Origin: Eubacterium sp.
Lineage (GTDB): Bacteria > Bacillota > Clostridia > Oscillospirales > Acutalibacteraceae
DNA length: 7,411 nt
Assembly (NCBI GenBank): GCA_029054965.1
Contig: JAIDEF010000140.1
Location: forward strand, 1-7,411
Direction: 5' to 3'
A program made the translations under genes and the position numbers. Positions 1 to 5,530 of the stretch are shown in pieces. The notes under the pieces were generated by a model. It did no database searches, was not told where the DNA came from, and saw only the letters and a list, made by a program, of their open reading frames with translations. Each line of letters begins with the position of its first letter. The stretch's first letter is position 1.

Positions 1-16
1 GACAGCACTGTGTTGA

Positions 17-64
17 ATACTTTGCATATACTTTGAATATATATAAGTATATACTTTGAATATA
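17..64. repeat. Three direct copies of an ATACTTTGAATATA-type motif with an embedded palindrome
   Basis: Seen directly: a perfect 16-base repeat at 26-41 and 49-64, plus a 14-base copy with one mismatch at 17-30. The core copies begin at 17, 28 and 51, so they are 11 and 23 bases apart, close to one and two helical turns. A perfect 12-bp palindrome, AAGTATATACTT, lies at 45-56 and touches the candidate -35 box. Inference: this could be a regulator binding site for the downstream operon. AT-rich low-complexity drift is the alternative. Confidence 0.5.
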
Positions 65-83
65 AACAATTTTTCTGTATAAA
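56..83 (+). promoter_or_regulatory. Candidate sigma-A promoter for the tsaC-coaE operon
   Basis: TTGAAT (56-61) and TATAAA (78-83) are separated by 16 bases, an acceptable vegetative promoter layout. The start point would fall near position 90, so the mRNA would begin at or within the hairpin at 89-112. The -35 box lies inside the third repeat copy and overlaps the end of the palindrome, as an operator would. Other TTGAAT/AT-rich combinations exist in this stretch, so the exact choice is uncertain. Confidence 0.4.
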
Positions 84-88
84 AAATA

Positions 89-112
89 TGTCTCCCTTTA
101 ACAAAGGAGACA
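89..112. other. Hairpin just before the first gene, resembling a minus-strand terminator
   Basis: Positions 89-99 pair with 103-112 around an AAC loop: ten base pairs with one bulged C. On the plus strand no T-run follows; the ribosome site comes next. On the minus strand the stem is followed by TATTTTTTAT, which has the form of an intrinsic terminator for leftward transcription. It may instead act as a 5' mRNA-stabilising hairpin for the rightward operon. No minus-strand gene is visible that would need it. Confidence 0.5.
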
Positions 113-126
113 TAGAGGTATAAATT

Positions 127-1695
127 ATGGAAACGAAGATTTTATCCACAAGTGAATATGATATTGCGCTTGCAGGTAAAATCATTGCAGAGGGCGGACT
201 GGTTGCATTCCCTACCGAAACGGTATATGGTTTAGGAGCTGATGCTCTGAATGACGAGGCTGTCAAGAGCATTTATGTTGCCAAGGGCAGACCAAGTGAC
301 AATCCGCTGATTGTGCACATTGCAGAAAAGGACGACATTAAGCCGCTTGTTAAAGAGGTTACACCGAAGGCACAGGCGCTGATTGACAAATTCTTCCCGG
401 CACCATTAACAATAATCCTGCCAAAGAGCGAAAAGGTTGGCAATGTGGTATCAGGTGGACTTGACACTGTTGCCGTGCGCATACCTGAAAATGAAACTGC
501 AAGAGAATTGATTAAGGCATCAGGATGCCCTGTTGCTGCACCAAGCGCCAATACCTCGGGACTGCCGTCACCAACAAAGGCTAAATACGTTATTGACGAT
601 ATGAGCGGAAAAATTGATGCCATAATCGATGGCGATGACTGCGAGTTTGGTGTAGAATCAACAGTTATAACACTGGCTACCGAAACGCCAACTATTTTAA
701 GACCCGGTGCAGTCACAAAAGAAATGATTGAGGCTGTTATCGGTAAGGTGGAGGTCGCAAAGGCAGTACTTGAGGGCATGCAGAATGACGAGATTGCCGC
801 ATCCCCGGGTATGAAATACAAGCACTATGCACCGAAAGCACGAGTATTTATTGTTAATGCCGACAAAGAAGGCTATGAAGAATTTGTCAATTCAAAGCAG
901 GACTGCTTTGCACTATGCTTTGAGGATGACAATGTAATAATCCCCAAAGTAACCTTTGGCAAAGAAAATGACGATTTAAGTCAGGCCAAAGAGCTGTTTG
1001 ATGCACTAAGGCAGCTTGATGAAATGGGTGCAAAAAAGGTTTATGCCAGAATACCAAACACAACAGGTGTTGGCATGGCGGTTTATAACAGACTGATTCG
1101 TGCCGCCGCTTTCAGCATTATTGATTTAACAAAGCCATTTTTTATAGGCTTGACAGGACCGAGCGGAGCAGGCAAGGGCTATGTATGTAAATACCTGACT
1201 GAACTCGGCTTTAATATAATAAACAGTGACAATATTGTTAAAAATATTTATGAAAGCAATTCACCGCTTTTAGATAAGCTTGCCGATATTTTTGGCAATG
1301 ATATTATTAAGGATAATAAGCTTGACAGAAAACGTCTTGGCGAAATTGTTTTTAATGACAGTAAAAGGCTTGAATTACTGAACAGTATTGTTCATCCTGA
1401 GGTAATTGCACAATGCGAACAGCTTGCCAAACCGCTTTCGGTGCTTGATGCACCGCAGCTATTTGAGGCAAAGGCACAGAACAAATGCAATGTCATTATT
1501 ACTGTAATGGCTGACAAGGAGCTCAGAGCAAAACGAATTAAAGAACGTGACGGCATAAGCAATGAAAAAGCAATGGAAAGAATAAATGCCCAATTAAACG
1601 AGGAATACTATATTAATAATGCCGATTATGTAATTTACAATAACGGCGGGGATATAAAAACACAAATTGACAATATTCTGGAGGATATATTATGA
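127..1695 (+). CDS. Fused L-threonylcarbamoyladenylate synthase (TsaC/Sua5) and dephospho-CoA kinase (CoaE)
   Basis: A 522-residue cytoplasmic protein made of two normally separate enzymes. Residues 1-236 match Sua5/YrdC, which makes threonylcarbamoyl-AMP from Thr, bicarbonate and ATP for tRNA t6A37. Visible motifs are FPTETVYGLGA (28-38), KGRPSDNP (53-60), APSAN (138-142), GVESTV (175-180), LRPG (191-194) and the SPGMKYKHYAP linker (226-236). Residues 237 to about 325 are the Sua5 C-terminal domain. CoaE, which phosphorylates dephospho-CoA to CoA, runs from about 338 to 522: P-loop GLTGPSGAGKG (341-351), SD (367-368), LDRKRLGEIVF (399-409), HPE (423-425), DAPQLFE (441-447), RDG (474-476). 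The linker is only about ten residues and has no Met, so the fusion is genuine unless the assembly is wrong. P-loop Ser/Thr is Gly351, and the first Asp of the usual DAD motif is Asn366. The ATG has AGAGG (114-118) eight bases upstream. The next gene overlaps by 4 bases. Confidence 0.92.
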   Translation: METKILSTSEYDIALAGKIIAEGGLVAFPTETVYGLGADALNDEAVKSIYVAKGRPSDNPLIVHIAEKDDIKPLVKEVTPKAQALIDKFFPAPLTIILPKSEKVGNVVSGGLDTVAVRIPENETARELIKASGCPVAAPSANTSGLPSPTKAKYVIDDMSGKIDAIIDGDDCEFGVESTVITLATETPTILRPGAVTKEMIEAVIGKVEVAKAVLEGMQNDEIAASPGMKYKHYAPKARVFIVNADKEGYEEFVNSKQDCFALCFEDDNVIIPKVTFGKENDDLSQAKELFDALRQLDEMGAKKVYARIPNTTGVGMAVYNRLIRAAAFSIIDLTKPFFIGLTGPSGAGKGYVCKYLTELGFNIINSDNIVKNIYESNSPLLDKLADIFGNDIIKDNKLDRKRLGEIVFNDSKRLELLNSIVHPEVIAQCEQLAKPLSVLDAPQLFEAKAQNKCNVIITVMADKELRAKRIKERDGISNEKAMERINAQLNEEYYINNADYVIYNNGGDIKTQIDNILEDIL

Positions 1696-3092
1696 GTGAA
1701 AGCACTAAAGAATTAAAAGAAAAGCTGTTTTATAAAAAACAAAACGGCATTGATTTTATGAGTGAGGAGGAACTCAGGACTTGTGACGAATTTTGTGAGG
1801 GGTACAAAAAGTTCCTTTTTGAAAACAAAACCGAGCGTGAGTTTGCAAAGTCTGCTTTAGAAGCAGCAGAGGCTAACGGATTTAAAAAATTTGACAAATT
1901 CGGTGAGCCGCTCAAGGCAGGCGATAAAGTTTACTATTTCAATAGGGGAAAGGCAATCATCCTTTGTGTTAAGGGCACAAGACCTGTTATTGACGGTGTA
2001 AGAATCAGCGCTGCACACATTGACTCACCACGTCTTGACTTAAAGCAGGTACCCGTTTACGAGGACGGCTCTCTTGGATTTTTCAAAACACATTATTATG
2101 GCGGAATCAAAAAATATCAATGGACAGCTATTCCGCTTTCACTCCACGGCAGAATCTGCAAAAATGACGGCAGCTTTGTTGATGTTAAAATCGGTGAGGA
2201 TGCCAATGACCCTAAATTCTGTATCACCGACATTCTCCCTCATCTCGGTGCTGAGCAGATGGCAAGAAAGGCGAATGAAATCGTTAAGGGTGAGGAGCTT
2301 AACGTCGTAATCGGCTCACGTCCTTTTAAGGATGACGAGGAAAGTGAAAGAATTAAGCTGAATATTTTAAACATTTTGTTTGAAAAATACGGCGTTGTTG
2401 AGCGTGACTTTTTATCAGCAGAGCTGGAGCTTGTTCCTGCATTCACTGTTGATGATATCGGCTTTGACAGAAGTCTTATCGGTGGCTATGGTCACGATGA
2501 CAGGGTTTGCTCATACCCTGCAATGCAGGCAATTTTTGATATCGACACTGCTCCTGAATATACAGCTGTAACTGTTTTGACCGACAAGGAGGAAACAGGC
2601 TCAGACGGCAACACCGGTCTAAACTCAAGCTACCTTAAATATTTCATTGAGGATCTGGCAAGGCTTGAGGACTGTGAGGGCAGAGATGTTCTGTCTAACT
2701 CAAAATGCCTGTCAGCAGACGTTAATGCCGCCTTCGACCCAACATGGCCGTCACAGTTCGAGAAGAATAATGCATCTATTATTAACGAGGGTGTTTGTGT
2801 TACAAAGTTCACAGGTGCAAGAGGCAAATCAGGAACAAGCGATGCATCTGCAGAATTTGTAAGCTTTGTAAAATCAATGATGGAAAACAATGGTGTATTA
2901 TGGCAGAGCGGCGAGCTTGGAAAGGTTGATGCAGGCGGTGGCGGAACTGTTGCTATGTATATTGCAAACCTTGATGTTGATGTTATTGACGTCGGTGTTC
3001 CTGTACTTTCAATGCATTCACCATATGAAATCGTATCAAAAATTGATACCTATATGGCATACAAGGCATTCAGAACATTTTTTACCAAGTAA
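1692..3092 (+). CDS. M18 family zinc aminopeptidase (aspartyl aminopeptidase-like)
   Basis: 466 residues, the usual M18 length. M18 enzymes are cytosolic metallopeptidases with two metal ions that remove N-terminal residues, often acidic ones, from peptides and assemble into large tetrahedral particles. Probable ligands and catalytic residues are visible in family order: AAHIDSPR (His109), GHDD (Asp269), DKEETGS (Glu300/Glu301), SADVNAAFDP (Asp343) and MHSPYE (His442). The KVDAGGGGT loop near 411-419 also fits. The ATG overlaps the upstream stop in an ATGA junction, with GGAGG at 1680-1684 seven bases ahead, so translation is probably coupled. Together with the asparaginase-like gene behind it, it suggests intracellular peptide and amino-acid turnover. 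That link is inference from gene order. Substrate preference cannot be read from the sequence. Confidence 0.93.
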   Translation: MSESTKELKEKLFYKKQNGIDFMSEEELRTCDEFCEGYKKFLFENKTEREFAKSALEAAEANGFKKFDKFGEPLKAGDKVYYFNRGKAIILCVKGTRPVIDGVRISAAHIDSPRLDLKQVPVYEDGSLGFFKTHYYGGIKKYQWTAIPLSLHGRICKNDGSFVDVKIGEDANDPKFCITDILPHLGAEQMARKANEIVKGEELNVVIGSRPFKDDEESERIKLNILNILFEKYGVVERDFLSAELELVPAFTVDDIGFDRSLIGGYGHDDRVCSYPAMQAIFDIDTAPEYTAVTVLTDKEETGSDGNTGLNSSYLKYFIEDLARLEDCEGRDVLSNSKCLSADVNAAFDPTWPSQFEKNNASIINEGVCVTKFTGARGKSGTSDASAEFVSFVKSMMENNGVLWQSGELGKVDAGGGGTVAMYIANLDVDVIDVGVPVLSMHSPYEIVSKIDTYMAYKAFRTFFTK

Positions 3093-3097
3093 TAAAT

Positions 3098-3844
3098 ATG
3101 GATAAAATTTTAGTTATCGGCACAGGCGGTACAATAGGCAGTATAAGGGGTGACAATATTCACCTTGACAAACCCTTCAAAATACTTGACTATATGAATT
3201 TTGAAAACATTGAATTTGACTGCGTATCGCCGTTTACTGTGCTTTCGGAAAACATGAGCCTTGAATTATGGGAACAGCTTACTGACTATATAGGCAGCGT
3301 CGATTTTTGTAAATACAAGGGCATTATTGTTTTACACGGCAGTGACACACTGAGCTTTACAGGGGCACTGCTGGCAAATATGTTTTATGACAGTCCCATC
3401 GTTCTTGTGGCGAGTAACAAGCCGGTGGAGGATAAATCAGCAAACGGAATTAAAAACTTTGAAAACGCTGTTGAATATATTCAAAACGGTATTAACAGGG
3501 TATATATCAGCTATGACGGAATTTATGAGGTTAAAAATAATAAGCCTTTAAAAAATCCTGTTTTTAAATTCAAAAAAATTCTTGTCATTTTTCCATATGT
3601 AGGCATAGACTATAACAGCTTTGATTTAAGCAATGTTGATATTGTACTTCATTCAATGTACCATTCGGCAACTGCACCTGCTGAGGTCAATGACTTTATC
3701 AGAAGATGCACGGCGAGCAGAATTAAATTTTATTTTGTTACCGAAAACTCCTCCGCAGACTACGAGAGTGCAAGGAGTTTTGAAAATATTATATTTAATT
3801 CAACCATTGAGGGTGCATATGCAAGATTACTGTTGACAAATTGA
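3098..3844 (+). CDS. Short asparaginase-like protein with altered active site
   Basis: 248 residues against about 330 for bacterial type I/II L-asparaginases, which hydrolyse Asn to Asp and ammonia. The N-terminal fold is clear: GTGGTIGS (8-15) with the nucleophile Thr12, LSENMS (49-54) at the substrate-binding position, and HGSDT (80-84) where the family has HGTDT, so the catalytic Thr of the Thr-Lys-Asp triad is Ser82 while Asp83 is kept. The loop that normally carries the triad Lys (RGNRxxK region, expected after about residue 140) appears deleted, and the C-terminal part is shortened, ending NSTIEGAYARLLLTN. No signal peptide, so cytoplasmic. It starts 5 bases after the aminopeptidase stop, and I see no clear ribosome site, which points to re-initiation by coupled ribosomes. 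It may be a weak amidase, a different-substrate enzyme or a non-catalytic relative. The frame is open and codon use resembles its neighbours, so it does not look like a frameshift remnant. Confidence 0.8.
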   Translation: MDKILVIGTGGTIGSIRGDNIHLDKPFKILDYMNFENIEFDCVSPFTVLSENMSLELWEQLTDYIGSVDFCKYKGIIVLHGSDTLSFTGALLANMFYDSPIVLVASNKPVEDKSANGIKNFENAVEYIQNGINRVYISYDGIYEVKNNKPLKNPVFKFKKILVIFPYVGIDYNSFDLSNVDIVLHSMYHSATAPAEVNDFIRRCTASRIKFYFVTENSSADYESARSFENIIFNSTIEGAYARLLLTN

Positions 3845-3861
3845 ATTTTTAGTGATATCAT
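3833..3861 (+). promoter_or_regulatory. Sigma-A promoter for the trpB transcription unit
   Basis: A perfect TTGACA at 3833-3838, a 17-base spacer, and TATCAT at 3856-3861 preceded by TGA (3853-3855), giving an extended -10. The -35 box lies inside the last codons of the asparaginase-like gene. Transcription would start near 3868, just upstream of the T-box leader. This is the best promoter match in the window. Confidence 0.8.
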
Positions 3862-3964
3862 ATTTACAACTTAATAATAAACCGTTGAGGCGGAGATAAA
3901 AATAAGATACGCATTTACAGAGAGCTTCGGGTGCTGGAATCGGGGCATTAAACGGCTTATTAAA

Positions 3965-3967
3965 TGG
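3965..3967 (+). promoter_or_regulatory. T-box specifier codon TGG (Trp)
   Basis: TGG, followed by the purine A3968 typical after specifiers, sits on the 3' side of the stem I internal loop just before the CCGC closing strand. It would pair with the CCA anticodon of tRNA-Trp. The assignment is supported independently by the trpB gene downstream and by the bulge base C4088. Confidence 0.85.
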
Positions 3968-4078
3968 ACCGCTGAGGGCATAGTCAAAGGCAAAAGCCGA
4001 GTATTCTATGACGTGCAGACCTGCGTTAACGGTCAGAGATATGATAGTATCTTGCAGAGAGTATGGCAAAGCCATAAA

Positions 4079-4115
4079 TCAAGGTGGCACCACGGAAAGT
4101 ATTTTTCGTCCTTGA
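4079..4115 (+). promoter_or_regulatory. T-box antiterminator with TGGCACC bulge
   Basis: TCAAGG (4079-4084) pairs with CCTTGA (4110-4115), and ACG (4092-4094) pairs with CGT (4107-4109), leaving the standard 7-base bulge TGGCACC at 4085-4091. TGGC pairs with the tRNA 3' end GCCA. Bacterial tRNA-Trp normally has G at discriminator position 73, so C4088 fits tRNA-Trp. The antiterminator shares 4109-4115 with the terminator stem, making the two structures mutually exclusive. Confidence 0.9.
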
Positions 4116-4150
4116 CAGTATTTAATAATACTGTCAAGGATTTTTTATTT
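4109..4150 (+). terminator. T-box attenuator terminator
   Basis: A perfect 14-bp stem (4109-4122 with 4127-4140), a TAAT loop, then TTTTTTATTT. It is a strong intrinsic terminator that forms when tRNA-Trp is charged. Because no other terminator follows the asparaginase-like gene, it probably also ends read-through transcripts of the upstream operon. Confidence 0.95.
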
Positions 4151-4178
4151 GTAAAACGATTTTACGGGAGGAAATGAA

Positions 4179-4208
4179 ATGCTGTTAACAAAACGATGGC
4201 GCAGTTAA
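4179..4208 (+). CDS. Putative 8-residue Trp-containing leader peptide upstream of trpB
   Basis: A tiny frame encoding MLTKRWRS with a TAA stop. A strong ribosome site, GGGAGG (4166-4171), lies seven bases before its ATG, as good as the site of trpB itself. The single Trp codon is at 4197-4199, sixth of eight. It lies between the T-box terminator and trpB, so it is transcribed only when the T-box allows elongation. A small 6-bp hairpin (4151-4165) precedes it. B. subtilis rtpA has a comparable arrangement, a T-box then a Trp-codon leader peptide, but there the peptide stop abuts the downstream ribosome site, while here about 52 bases separate them. A role in translational control is inference. 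Chance occurrence is possible, though the strong ribosome site argues against it. Confidence 0.5.
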   Translation: MLLTKRWRS

Positions 4209-4260
4209 TCAGACATATTTATTGTAAAAATTAAATTAAAAACATTATAATTAACTTTTT

Positions 4261-4265
4261 GGAGG
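4261..4265 (+). promoter_or_regulatory. Ribosome binding site that fixes the trpB start
   Basis: GGAGG ends eight bases before ATG 4274. An in-frame TTG at 4259 overlaps this site and cannot be served by it, so ATG 4274 is the start. The stretch 4209-4260 before it is very AT-rich. The only pairing I see there is a weak 6-bp match between 4204-4209 and 4250-4255. Confidence 0.9.
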
Positions 4266-4273
4266 AAATAAAA

Positions 4274-5494
4274 ATGAATTATAACAATATCGACTTTGAT
4301 ACTTATTTTAAAAACTACCCTGATAAATCAGGCTTTTTCGGAAAATACGGCGGCTCTTTTATTCCGCCTGAGCTTCAGAACGCAATGAATGAAATTACAG
4401 ATGCTTATTATTCAATAAGCAAATCACGCAAATTTATAGATGAGCTTCGCCGTATACGCAAGGAATTTCAGGGCAGACCAACACCTATTTCTCATCTTGA
4501 AAGATTGTCAGCTCAGTTAGGCGGCAATGTTCATCTTTATGTAAAGCGAGAGGATCTTAACCATACAGGTGCACATAAGCTTAATCATTGTATGGGTGAG
4601 GCTTTGCTTGCTAAATATATGGGCAAGAAAAAGGTTATTGCAGAAACAGGTGCCGGTCAGCACGGCGTAGCACTTGCCACTGCCGCAGCTTATTTCGGAC
4701 TTGAATGTGATATCTATATGGGCGCTGTTGACATAAAAAAACAGGCTCCGAATGTTGCAAGAATGAAAATACTCGGTGCAAACGTTGTTGAGGTTACTTC
4801 AGGACTGCAAACACTCAAGGAGGCTGTGGATGCTGCATTTGAAGCATATTGCAATGAATACAAGGATGCTATTTACTGCATCGGCTCAGTAGTAGGACCT
4901 CACCCATTCCCAATGATGGTACGTGATTTCCAAAGTGTTGTCGGCATTGAAGCAAGAGAGCAGTTCATTGAAATGACAGGTGAATTACCAGATGCGGTTG
5001 TTGCATGTGTAGGCGGTGGTTCAAACGCAATGGGAATGTTTTCCGGATTCCTTAATGACCCTGTTGACATCTATGGTATTGAGCCTTTGGGCAGAGGAGA
5101 AACTCTTGGAGATCACGCTGCAAGCCTTAAATATGGCAGTGAGGGAATTATGCACGGCTTTAACAGCATTATGCTTAAGGATGAAAATGGAGAGCCTGCT
5201 CCTGTTTATTCGGTAGCAAGCGGTCTTGATTATCCGTCATCAGGTCCTGAGCACGCATTTCTGCATGATCTTGGCAGAGTTAAATACGATACAGTTAATG
5301 ATGATGATACAATTGATGCTTTCTACACCCTTTCAAGACTTGAAGGCATCATCCCTGCAATCGAAAGCTCACATGCTGTTGCATACGGCATTAAGCTCGC
5401 TAAGCAGATGGATAAGGGCGCAGTTCTTATCAACCTCTCAGGCAGGGGCGATAAGGATATGGACTATATTATTGAAAAATACGGCATCAGATAA
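4274..5494 (+). CDS. trpB: Tryptophan synthase beta chain (orphan)
   Basis: 406 residues, normal for the TrpB1 type and without the extensions of TrpB2. The enzyme joins indole and L-serine to give L-tryptophan using PLP in the cytoplasm. Key residues are intact: HTGAHK with PLP lysine Lys102, ETGAGQHG with Glu124, the phosphate-binding GGGSNA (247-252), GLDYP with Asp319, ESSHA with Glu364, and SGRGDKD with Ser389. The COMM-domain region and the SGPEH segment are present. Departures from the usual consensus include NH for NN after the lysine (HKLNHCMGE) and [11 protein letters not shown] where GHGIETGEH is common. No trpA or other trp gene is adjacent, so it may work with a distant TrpA or use scavenged indole (inference). 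Control is by the upstream T-box and perhaps the leader peptide. Confidence 0.96.
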   Translation: MNYNNIDFDTYFKNYPDKSGFFGKYGGSFIPPELQNAMNEITDAYYSISKSRKFIDELRRIRKEFQGRPTPISHLERLSAQLGGNVHLYVKREDLNHTGAHKLNHCMGEALLAKYMGKKKVIAETGAGQHGVALATAAAYFGLECDIYMGAVDIKKQAPNVARMKILGANVVEVTSGLQTLKEAVDAAFEAYCNEYKDAIYCIGSVVGPHPFPMMVRDFQSVVGIEAREQFIEMTGELPDAVVACVGGGSNAMGMFSGFLNDPVDIYGIEPLGRGETLGDHAASLKYGSEGIMHGFNSIMLKDENGEPAPVYSVASGLDYPSSGPEHAFLHDLGRVKYDTVNDDDTIDAFYTLSRLEGIIPAIESSHAVAYGIKLAKQMDKGAVLINLSGRGDKDMDYIIEKYGIR

Positions 5495-5501
5495 ATATTA
5501 A
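5472..5501 (+). promoter_or_regulatory. Weak candidate promoter for the GH43 gene
   Basis: TTGAAA (5472-5477) and TATTAA (5496-5501) are 18 bases apart across the end of trpB. The -10 match is mediocre. If it is not used, the arabinanase gene depends on read-through from the T-box-controlled trpB transcript, since no terminator lies in the 36-base gap. Confidence 0.25.
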
Positions 5502-5530
5502 AATCGACAAAAGCACTAAATAGGTGATTT

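Larger units (their letters stand above)
3881..4150 (+). promoter_or_regulatory. Tryptophan T-box riboswitch leader (tRNA-Trp sensing)
   Basis: A T-box leader reads the charging state of a tRNA: uncharged tRNA-Trp stabilises an antiterminator and lets transcription continue. Stem I holds AGAGAGC (3920-3926), GGTGCTGG in the apical part (3930-3937), and the specifier TGG followed by A at 3965-3968. CCGC (3969-3972) can pair with GCGG (3890-3893) to close the helix below the specifier loop. CATAG (3979-3983) can pair with CTATG (4006-4010). Stem III is a 6-bp hairpin, 4062-4076. The conserved T-box AAGGTGGCACCACGG is at 4081-4095, followed by a terminator. The downstream gene is trpB, which agrees with the Trp specifier. 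Lower stems are read by eye and the 5' border is approximate. Confidence 0.93.

Noticed and set aside
273..821. A 182-codon open frame on the minus strand inside the TsaC half
   Set aside because: It lies wholly opposite a clearly recognised gene, and its low-complexity Ser/Ala/Thr/Pro-rich translation resembles no family I know; a by-product of codon bias on the other strand.
3827..4075. An 82-codon minus-strand frame across the intergenic region before trpB
   Set aside because: It runs antisense to the T-box leader, whose conserved RNA structure explains the sequence; I see no recognisable protein motif.
4174..4188. An alternative tiny frame from ATG 4174 (MKCC)
   Set aside because: Its ATG is only two bases after the GGGAGG site, too close; ATG 4179 has the right spacing and reads through the Trp codon.
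3839..4258. Possible broken or missed protein gene in the 400-base gap between the asparaginase-like gene and trpB
   Set aside because: The gap is fully accounted for by promoter, T-box leader, terminator, small leader frame and ribosome site.
4259..4273. TTG at 4259 as the start of trpB, adding five residues
   Set aside because: It overlaps the GGAGG site at 4261-4265 that is ideally placed for ATG 4274, and has no ribosome site of its own.
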